A stretch of 29,638 bases of DNA, from contig JAZUDZ010000034.1 of the NCBI GenBank assembly GCA_045639905.1, forward strand, positions 1-29,638, given 5' to 3'. The notes beneath the pieces are model-generated. The model was given only the letters and a program-made list of their open reading frames with translations. It searched no databases and was not told where the DNA came from. Within the stretch, counting starts at the first letter, position 1; the number at the start of each line of letters is the position of its first letter. Shown piece after piece: positions 25,104 through 29,638 of this stretch. The position numbers and the translations under genes are program-made. Origin of the DNA: RGIG426 sp045639905. Its GTDB lineage: Bacteria; Bacillota; Clostridia; Oscillospirales; Acutalibacteraceae.

Positions 25104-26282
25104 TTAATAATTTTCAGCGTGAATTTCGAAGTAGGCCTGCGGATGAGCGCATACCGGGCAAACCTGCGGGGCATTGGTGCCAACCACGATGTGACCACAG
25201 TTGCGGCACTCCCAAACTTTTACTTCGCTCTTGGCAAAGACTTCCTGAGCTTCCACATTGTGAAGAAGGGCACGATAGCGTTCTTCGTGTTTCTTTTCGA
25301 TGGAGGCTACGGCACGGAATTTGGCGGCAAGAGCGGTAAAGCCTTCTTCTTCGGCGGTTTTGGCAAAGCCTTCATACATATCCGTCCACTCGAAGTTTTC
25401 ACCATCTGCGGCGGCGGCGAGGTTCTCGGCAGTAGAGCCGATGCCACCGAGTTCTTTGAACCACATTTTTGCGTGTTCTTTCTCGTTGTCAGCGGTCTTC
25501 AAAAACAAAGCGGAAATTTGTTCAAAGCCCTCTTTTTTTGCTTTGGAAGCAAAGTAGGTGTACTTGTTTCTGGCCTGAGACTCGCCGGCAAAAGCGGCTT
25601 CGAGGTTTTTCTCGGTCTGTGTTCCTGCATACTTGTTCATTGTTTCTTTCTCCTTTGTATTAAAAATAATTTTTTCAAAATCAGATGCCGGATGATTGCA
25701 AAGAGGACAGGTGAAGTCATCCGGAAGCTCTTCACCGACATATTCATAGCCGCAAATCGTGCATCGCCAAATGGTTTTGCCGTCTTCGGTTTTGCCGACC
25801 TCTTTCGGTTTCGGTTTGATATTTTTGAAATAGTCGTCGTATGTCAGAGACGGGATTTTCCGTAAAACGACCATATCTGTCACATCTCCGACAAACAGGG
25901 TGTGAGATCCGAGATCCATGGTCTGTTTGACCGAAACGGATAGATAGGAATTGGTGCCGCGGGTGATATAGCAAAGGCCGTTTTTACCGCGCTCATAGTC
26001 CGCAAAGGATTCAAATTTGTTGACATCCCGTCCGGACTGCATTCCGAAATGCTTAAAGAGCGTATAATCCGCGTCCAGGCTTAAGGTGGATACGGTAAAC
26101 ATACCGGTTCTCAGAATCATATCGTGGGTATGATTTTGCTTGTTAACACAAATGCTGATTTGGTTTGGTGTCGAGGCGGCCTGGATGGCGGTGTTGATAA
26201 TACAGCCGTTATCTTTCCCGTTTTCGGACGCCGTCAGAACAAACAATCCGTAGGTGAGTTTGTATAGGGCTTTGTTGTCCAT
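25104..26282 (-). CDS. Flavin reductase-rubredoxin-rubrerythrin fusion
   Basis: This predicted cytoplasmic peroxide/oxygen-defence protein of 392 residues joins an electron donor to its acceptor. Residues 1-155 are an FMN-binding flavin reductase domain and 171-205 a rubredoxin (Cys174, 177, 192, 195); together they equal the high-molecular-weight rubredoxin (Hrb) of acetogens. Residues 215-392 are a complete rubrerythrin. Its di-iron helices hold FAGESQARNKY and two ExxH motifs (Glu267/His270, Glu329/His332), followed by its own rubredoxin site (Cys359, 362, 375, 378). ATG 26282 follows AAGGAG by 6 bases. Residue 215 is a Met preceded by an excellent ribosome binding site (25650-25656), so free rubrerythrin may also be made. 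It lies 17 bp after the CDF gene in the same operon. Confidence 0.9.
   Translation of the reverse strand: MDNKALYKLTYGLFVLTASENGKDNGCIINTAIQAASTPNQISICVNKQNHTHDMILRTGMFTVSTLSLDADYTLFKHFGMQSGRDVNKFESFADYERGKNGLCYITRGTNSYLSVSVKQTMDLGSHTLFVGDVTDMVVLRKIPSLTYDDYFKNIKPKPKEVGKTEDGKTIWRCTICGYEYVGEELPDDFTCPLCNHPASDFEKIIFNTKEKETMNKYAGTQTEKNLEAAFAGESQARNKYTYFASKAKKEGFEQISALFLKTADNEKEHAKMWFKELGGIGSTAENLAAAADGENFEWTDMYEGFAKTAEEEGFTALAAKFRAVASIEKKHEERYRALLHNVEAQEVFAKSEVKVWECRNCGHIVVGTNAPQVCPVCAHPQAYFEIHAENY
25650..25656 (-). promoter_or_regulatory. Internal ribosome binding site for stand-alone rubrerythrin
   Basis: AAAGGAG on the minus strand lies 9 bases before an in-frame ATG at 25640, exactly where rubrerythrin proteins normally start (MNKYAGTQTEKNL). 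The resulting product, 25104-25640, would be a normal-length rubrerythrin of 178 residues. Confidence 0.65.
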
Positions 26283-26299
26283 GGGGTTCTCCTTAGGGG

Positions 26300-27436
26300 T
26301 TAAACGTATTCGGTTTCAATGGTAAGTTCCAACGTGTACTGAGGATAGTGTTCTTTCATATAGGAAAGAAATTCGGATTTAAGAGGTCCCCACTCACGAA
26401 GTTTGTAATCGACGATAAAGTCACAGTAGAGAGTACAGGTCTTCATGTCCAGATATAAAGCATGGAAGCTTTTGACCAGGTCATGTTCTTTGACAAAGGC
26501 ACCGATGGTGCGGCGCATCTCTTTGGTTTCCGGGTTGTCGTTATCCACTCCGTAAATGCCGAAGACCATGGTAACCGCATATTCGTGCATAATACGAAGC
26601 TGAAGTGCGTGGAGACACTGATAGACTTCTCCGACGGATTTACTATGGTCGATTTCCACATTGACCGAACCGGACCAGGTATCGGGTCCGTAATTGTGCA
26701 GCATCATGTCGGCGGCACCCACCACGATATCGGTGTTTCGGATTTCTCTGTATATCTTATCCGCCAGTTCTTTTTCGCCACTCCGGCCGATAAGCTCGGA
26801 AATGGTCTCTTTAAGAATATCAATTCCGGCTTTAATAATCAAGAGGGAAATAAGGATGCCGGCATACGCGTCCAGGGAAATGTGAAAGAGTAAAAAGACC
26901 AGGATGGAAAGAATGGTAATGACAGACGAAATGCAGTCGTTCCGGCAGTCGATGCCCACGCCTCTGAGGGCGACGGATTCGGCTTTTTCTCCCATGCGGA
27001 TGGTATAGAGGCCGAGAAAGAATTTAACGACGGCCGTGCCGATGACGATGCCAAGAGCCAAGTAGGACACGGCTAGGTCTTGGGGTTTAAAAATCAGTTT
27101 GACGGAGTCCAAAAGCATTTCGGCGCCGGCCACTAAAATCAGTACTGCAATGACAAGTCCTGTCAAATATTCAATTCTTCGATATCCAAACGGATGCTTC
27201 TTATCCGGATGCTTACCGGCAATCTTGGTGCCGAGCAAGGTTAAAACGGAAGTCAAGGCATCGGATGCATTGTTGGCACCTTCGGACAAAATGGCGATGG
27301 AAGACGTAATAATGCCGATTAAGACTTTAATGCCGGCAATCAGCAAATTGACGACAATGGAAAGGCCGGAAGTGACAGTAATGATATTGTCACGATTGTC
27401 CGGGTCTTTCCCCAACATCTTATAAATCAGTTTCAT
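26300..27436 (-). CDS. Cation diffusion facilitator (CDF) metal exporter
   Basis: This is an inner-membrane exporter of divalent metal ions in exchange for protons. The 378 residues have six membrane helices (about 18-200) and a C-terminal cytoplasmic domain. The family signature KHPFGYRRIEYL is at about 80-91. The two transport-site pairs read Asn55xxxAsp59 in TM2 and Asp163xxxAsp167 in TM5. The lack of the His found in zinc-type CDFs points to manganese or iron rather than zinc. The C-terminal part is longer than in YiiP and holds several His and Cys that may bind metal. ATG 27436 follows GGAGGT closely and overlaps the regulator's stop by 4 bp. Its place between a PerR-like regulator and rubrerythrin fits metal balance under oxidative stress. 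Confidence 0.88.
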   Translation of the reverse strand: MKLIYKMLGKDPDNRDNIITVTSGLSIVVNLLIAGIKVLIGIITSSIAILSEGANNASDALTSVLTLLGTKIAGKHPDKKHPFGYRRIEYLTGLVIAVLILVAGAEMLLDSVKLIFKPQDLAVSYLALGIVIGTAVVKFFLGLYTIRMGEKAESVALRGVGIDCRNDCISSVITILSILVFLLFHISLDAYAGILISLLIIKAGIDILKETISELIGRSGEKELADKIYREIRNTDIVVGAADMMLHNYGPDTWSGSVNVEIDHSKSVGEVYQCLHALQLRIMHEYAVTMVFGIYGVDNDNPETKEMRRTIGAFVKEHDLVKSFHALYLDMKTCTLYCDFIVDYKLREWGPLKSEFLSYMKEHYPQYTLELTIETEYV

Positions 27437-27828
27437 GTTTTTACCTCCGATTGCTTCCCTTGATCGGCCTTCGCCCGACATTTCGGACAGACATAGTGAA
27501 TGCAAAGGTCATATCCGACAATGGAGGTGTGAAGCTGCGCTTCCAGGTCTTTTCGAAGATTCTCAATACCCGCATCGACAACCTCTTTGCAAACGGTGCA
27601 GACCATATGGCTGTGTTCCCGAGTGGTAATGTCAAAACAGTCCGGTTTTCCCGGAATGGAGAATCGTCGCAGGATTTGATTGTCCGCCATCAGGCCTAAG
27701 TTTCGATAGACCGTGGCCATGGAGGTGTTCATTCCGGCATTACGGCAGGCAAGATAGATTTCATCGGCTGACATATGCCGGCCGGTTTCCCGAATGACCT
27801 GCAGAATTTCTTCTTTTTGCGTCCGCAT
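27433..27828 (-). CDS. Fur-family regulator, PerR-like
   Basis: This is a DNA-binding metalloregulator of 131 residues. The winged-helix part contains SADEIYLACRNAG and TSMATVYRNLGL (about 35-46, recognition helix). The regulatory site matches PerR in order: His18, Asp66 (FDI), His72 and His74 (HSH), Asp85 (VVD). The structural zinc site is CTVC (77, 80) plus CPKC (114, 117). Aspartate at the FDF-like position is the usual mark of PerR against Fur. The neighbours (rubrerythrin fusion, metal exporter) support peroxide sensing. ATG 27828 follows AGGAGG by 6-7 bases; the GTG two codons earlier overlaps that site. A palindromic operator and consensus promoter stand directly upstream, so it likely represses its own operon. 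Confidence 0.88.
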   Translation of the reverse strand: MRTQKEEILQVIRETGRHMSADEIYLACRNAGMNTSMATVYRNLGLMADNQILRRFSIPGKPDCFDITTREHSHMVCTVCKEVVDAGIENLRKDLEAQLHTSIVGYDLCIHYVCPKCRAKADQGKQSEVKT

Positions 27829-27843
27829 AAACACCCTCCTATT

Positions 27844-27862
27844 ATTAAGAACAATTCTTAAT
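27844..27862. promoter_or_regulatory. Fur/PerR-type operator palindrome
   Basis: ATTAAGAA-CAA-TTCTTAAT is a perfect 8-3-8 inverted repeat. Read in the 7-1-7 form usual for Fur-family boxes (TAAGAAC-A-ATTCTTA) it is palindromic but for the innermost pair. It lies directly downstream of the -10 box on the minus strand, over the start of transcription, so binding would block the operon. Confidence 0.75.
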
Positions 27863-27866
27863 CTTA

Positions 27867-27894
27867 ATTATATAGAAAATATCGAAGTTGTCAA
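27867..27894 (-). promoter_or_regulatory. Consensus promoter of the perR-CDF-rubrerythrin operon
   Basis: On the minus strand TTGACA (27894-27889), 16 bp, TATAAT (27872-27867), 38 bp upstream of ATG 27828. Confidence 0.8.
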
Positions 27895-27956
27895 GTGTTG
27901 TACATCTTTTTGAAGAAAGAAAACATAGACCTCAGCCGAGAAGAAAGTCGAAAAGT

Positions 27957-27972
27957 CCGCAAAGCCTTGCGG
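27957..27972. other. Small perfect hairpin of unknown role
   Basis: CCGCAA-AGCC-TTGCGG is a 6-bp perfect stem in the intergenic stretch 27895-27991, 20 bp before the G-tract promoter. It lacks a clear U tract on either strand, so it is not a convincing terminator. The rest of this stretch holds only an open frame with no ribosome binding site. Confidence 0.3.
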
Positions 27973-27991
27973 CACAACACTTTAGAGACCC

Positions 27992-28018
27992 TTGACAAAG
28001 GTCGGGGGGGGGTATAAT
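27992..28018 (+). promoter_or_regulatory. Promoter with a nine-G tract in the spacer (likely phase-variable)
   Basis: TTGACA (27992-27997) and TATAAT (28013-28018) are both perfect consensus, but the spacer is only 15 bp and its last nine bases (28004-28012) are all G. Slipped-strand changes in such tracts alter spacer length; two extra G would give the ideal 17 bp. The promoter points at the small gene starting at 28049. Confidence 0.7.
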
Positions 28019-28048
28019 AAGTTAACTAAAATAAGGGAGGTGATTCCT

Positions 28049-28147
28049 ATGGGAATGGCAAAAAGAATTCTGGCAGGAATGGTTGTTTTTTCTATTGTCC
28101 GTTTTTTACGGACTTGTTTACTCTTTGCAGAGTTTTTTGAACATTAA
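28049..28147 (+). CDS. Small hydrophobic protein, 32 residues
   Basis: No known family is recognised. The frame MGMAKRILAGMVV... ends FFEH. GGGAGGTGAT (28035-28044) matches the 16S anti-Shine-Dalgarno region over nine or more bases with 8 bases from GGAGG to ATG, and a consensus promoter is 31 bp upstream, so expression should be strong when the promoter is on. Residues 7-30 form a hydrophobic stretch broken by Arg18 and Arg21, with Lys/Arg at the front and Glu/His at the end, as in small membrane peptides and type I toxins. A hairpin (GTCCGT/ACGGAC, 28097-28113) and a weak terminator lie within its 3' half. It converges on the Panacea antitoxin gene, 16 bp away. It could be a membrane-active toxin, but this is inference. 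Confidence 0.5.
   Translation: MGMAKRILAGMVVFSIVRFLRTCLLFAEFFEH
28120..28138 (+). terminator. Weak terminator overlapping the end of the small gene
   Basis: ACTCT-TTGC-AGAGT (28120-28133) followed by five more T. The stem is only 5 bp, and it lies inside the last codons of the 32-residue frame; the stronger-looking GTCCGT hairpin at 28097-28113 precedes it. Confidence 0.45.
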
Positions 28148-28163
28148 CTTGCAAGCGGTTCAA

Positions 28164-29186
28164 TCAAATTGTTAGTTTCTTCGCATATTTGTACTGGATA
28201 ATATCATAAGCAGCTGTTTTTTTATAAGCTTCTTCCTGGTGCATAGTTTCAATTATTTCTTTTTTGCTGGATTTTCCAAATCGAGCAATTATTTGATCTA
28301 ATATCGCTATTTCATCGGGATCCAAAGAAAGATATTCATCTATCCCGTCATCAATGAAATGATAGCCTGTTCCCTCATTGAAATCTTCTTCTTCGTACTT
28401 AATTCCGCTAAGATCAATAACCAATTCGTATGCAAGAGGAACTGCTCCCATCGGCAATGCCTTGTACACAAGTCCGGTTATGGCTTTATCTCTGAACTTA
28501 AAAGAAAGAGCATCCGAGTACCAAAGCAATTTCATCAACTTCACTTTATACAATGCTTTAACCTTGGCCGAATTGGAAAAATATCTAATAACATCGACCA
28601 CTTTTTTTAAATTTAGTTCTGTATATCCGTTACACTCATCCGGCTTATTATACATTGCATACGCACCATGGATTGATTTTTGAAGATATTCGTCCTGCTG
28701 CTTTTCAAAAAGGGACAGAGCCGTATCGTGATATTTATGATACGACGACAAAGGATGTTTCTTTTGGCAAGTATCCAATAATTCCAAATACCATTCGGGA
28801 TCCCTTCCGATTTTCCTGAGAATCGAATCATGAGCGACATCTTGAACCTGGTGACCTTCATATCTGGTTATGGTTTTTTCACCCCACCCTAAAACAAGTG
28901 CCAAATCTGATTGCGATATTCCAAATTTTTGTCTTATTGCTATAATGTCCTTAGAAGATAGCAACCCCGTTTTTTCACGATAGGCATCCTTCATAGAGAT
29001 GTCATTGCGGGATATTTGATCCTCTGTTTCGTAAAACTCATTGGAATTTTTACAATAGTGATAATGGGCAAGATAAGTTACCGGTTCTCCCTTAAAGATG
29101 TTTGTTTCTTCAGTCTCAACTGTTGACACGTCATGTTCTTCCATGCAACTGGGACATAGACATTTGAATTCATTTATTATCTTCAT
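28164..29186 (-). CDS. MqsA-type zinc finger/XRE antitoxin with Panacea (DUF4065) domain
   Basis: This is a predicted antitoxin and self-repressor of 340 residues. The N-terminus has an MqsA-like zinc site (Cys9, Cys11/Cys14 in CLCPSC, Cys45 in YHYC). A helix-turn-helix follows (about 78-112: RQKFGISQSDLALVLGW, then TITRYE). The C-terminal half is the Panacea/SocA domain with KLLWYSDALS (218-227) and ITGLVYKALPMGAVP (235-249). Panacea proteins neutralise many unrelated toxins, including translation inhibitors and membrane disruptors, usually encoded next to them. ATG 29186 follows GGGAGG by about 8 bases. Immediately upstream, 27 bp away on the same strand, is the stub of another gene, the probable toxin, cut by an IS element. 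The base composition is AT-rich compared with 1-17 kb. Confidence 0.88.
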   Translation of the reverse strand: MKIINEFKCLCPSCMEEHDVSTVETEETNIFKGEPVTYLAHYHYCKNSNEFYETEDQISRNDISMKDAYREKTGLLSSKDIIAIRQKFGISQSDLALVLGWGEKTITRYEGHQVQDVAHDSILRKIGRDPEWYLELLDTCQKKHPLSSYHKYHDTALSLFEKQQDEYLQKSIHGAYAMYNKPDECNGYTELNLKKVVDVIRYFSNSAKVKALYKVKLMKLLWYSDALSFKFRDKAITGLVYKALPMGAVPLAYELVIDLSGIKYEEEDFNEGTGYHFIDDGIDEYLSLDPDEIAILDQIIARFGKSSKKEIIETMHQEEAYKKTAAYDIIQYKYAKKLTI

Positions 29187-29213
29187 TTTATATACCTCCC
29201 TATTGCCAGCAGA

Positions 29214-29342
29214 TTATGTTCGATATGGAAAATCGCTTTTTTCAAATGGAATTTCCGCAAAATGGAAAGACATAACAAACACCGTATGATTGCCACAATT
29301 AGTTGGGTCTATTAATTCTACTCTTATTTTAACTAAATTAAC
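29214..29342 (-). pseudogene. 3' stub of the probable toxin gene, cut by the IS element
   Basis: On the minus strand an open frame runs toward TAA at 29216-29214 and gives about 42 coding-like residues, including VKIRVELIDPTNCGNHTVF, then FHFAEIPFEKSDFPYRT at the C-terminus. No start codon with a ribosome binding site exists upstream; the frame runs into the left end of the IS element and stops at TAA 29378-29376 inside its hairpin. Toxin-before-antitoxin order with a 27-bp gap is that of mqsRA and higBA operons, so this is most likely the partner toxin of the Panacea antitoxin. I do not recognise the family from this stub. The boundary near 29342 is approximate. Confidence 0.55.
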
Positions 29343-29399
29343 GCAGAATTCTCCTTCTTCAAACAACCGCAGTTGTTAAGTGAGAGATGAATGCGTATG

Positions 29400-29428
29400 T
29401 TGACATACTGTTTTTTACGATGTATACT
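29400..29428 (+). promoter_or_regulatory. Promoter of tnpA
   Basis: TTGACA (29400-29405), 17 bp, TATACT (29423-29428), 33 bp before ATG 29462. Confidence 0.7.
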
Positions 29429-29461
29429 ATCAGTGGTAATCGTCGAGAGGAGTGTCGTGTA

Positions 29462-29638
29462 ATGGAATTAGAGAATAATAATCATTCAGTGTTCTTACTT
29501 CGCTATCATCTGGTTTTGGTAGTTAAATATAGACGTCCGGTGATCGATGACGCTATTTCTGCAAGACTCAAAGAGATTTTTGAAAACATTGCTCCTAATT
29601 ACAATATCACACTAAAAGAGTGGAATCACGATAGAGAC
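29462..29638 (+). CDS. tnpA: TnpA, Y1 (HUH) transposase, N-terminal part
   Basis: This is the single-strand transposase of IS200/IS605 elements, which cuts at the element ends with a Tyr nucleophile and recognises subterminal hairpins. Only 59 residues are in the window. They contain HSVFLLRYHLVLVVKYRRPV (8-27), the nearly invariant start of the family, and KEWNHDRD (52-59), directly before the expected HxH metal motif. ATG 29462 follows AGAGGAG by 9 bases. The gene runs off the right edge, so intactness cannot be judged. Confidence 0.93.
   Translation, partial: MELENNNHSVFLLRYHLVLVVKYRRPVIDDAISARLKEIFENIAPNYNITLKEWNHDRD

Larger units (their letters stand above)
29342..29638 (+). mobile_element. 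IS200/IS605-family element, left end (partial)
   Basis: The left end of an element with the same orientation as the one at 1-141. A subterminal hairpin AACAAC-CGCA-GTTGTT (29362-29377) is followed by a promoter and tnpA. The exact left border is uncertain: TTAAC at 29338-29342 is one candidate target motif, and another TTAAC occurs at 29329-29333. The element leaves the window at the right edge, so its tnpB cannot be seen. Confidence 0.7.

Noticed and set aside
25119..25865. Plus-strand open frame of 248 codons opposite the rubrerythrin fusion.
   Set aside because: The minus strand carries all the iron-site motifs and ribosome binding sites; the plus-strand translation is Phe-rich shadow sequence.
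28004..28012. Nine-G tract considered as a possible sequencing artefact or as a coding phase switch.
   Set aside because: A coding switch is unlikely because no long frame runs through it in any phase. Artefact cannot be excluded, but its exact fit between two perfect promoter boxes favours a real regulatory tract.
27895..28017. A 40-codon open frame on the plus strand (reading ...LKKENIDLSREESRK...) that ends at TAA within the -10 box of the G-tract promoter.
   Set aside because: The residue mix looks protein-like, but there is no ribosome binding site, only GTG/TTG starts, and it overlaps a consensus promoter. It may be a gene remnant; not strong enough to call.

Overview
The window looks like the chromosome of an anaerobic, Gram-positive Clostridia-type bacterium (Bacillota), probably host- or gut-associated. 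The signs are strong AGGAGG-type ribosome binding sites before nearly every gene, a clostripain (C11) peptidase, surface proteins with signal peptides and a (S/P)PxTG-like tail, and oxygen-defence genes (flavin reductase-rubredoxin-rubrerythrin under a PerR/Fur-type regulator). The genus cannot be named from sequence reading alone. No rRNA, tRNA or CRISPR array was seen. Both window edges lie inside IS200/IS605-type elements in the same orientation, so this may be a contig that ends in repeats.

Layout. (1) 1-141: right end of an IS200/IS605 element, with the tnpB 3' end, the bulged right-end hairpin and a probable omega-RNA end. (2) 142-967: an aldo/keto reductase pseudogene cut at its 5' end by that element, with a frameshift and a stop codon as well. 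(3) 1041-5062: two separately transcribed surface-protein genes, a membrane-anchored clostripain-family peptidase and an InlB-repeat protein. (4) 5212-15997: a four-gene operon of large exported proteins: two tandem paralogues, a beta-helix protein, and a 1,514-residue relative of the paralogues. I recognise no named family for the three relatives. They share a repeated unit and membrane layout and are the best candidate here for an undescribed surface system. (5) 16048-17366 (minus): an operon of an unknown 7-TM protein and a PrsW-like intramembrane protease. (6) 17517-25000: a polysaccharide or teichoic-acid-like operon: priming sugar transferase, PssD/PssE pair, GT2, two TagB/TagF-like transferases, Wzx flippase and TagD. 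TagD would supply CDP-glycerol to the TagF-like enzymes, the priming enzyme would start the repeat unit on lipid, and Wzx would flip it; no Wzy polymerase is visible.

(7) 25104-27828 (minus): perR/fur-like regulator, CDF metal exporter and a flavin reductase-rubredoxin-rubrerythrin fusion in one tight operon. Its consensus promoter carries a 19-bp palindromic Fur-type operator. (8) 27992-28147: a tiny hydrophobic 32-residue protein with a near-perfect ribosome binding site, driven by a promoter whose -35/-10 spacer contains nine consecutive G, a likely phase-variable switch. (9) 28164-29342 (minus): an MqsA/Panacea-type antitoxin gene, preceded by the 3' stub of a gene (probably its toxin) apparently cut off by the IS element that starts near 29342. 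(10) 29342-29638: left end, promoter and first 59 codons of that element's tnpA.

From about 19 kb to 25 kb, and again over 28.1-29.3 kb, the sequence is visibly AT-richer than 1-17 kb, which suggests separate acquisition of the polysaccharide and toxin-antitoxin genes.
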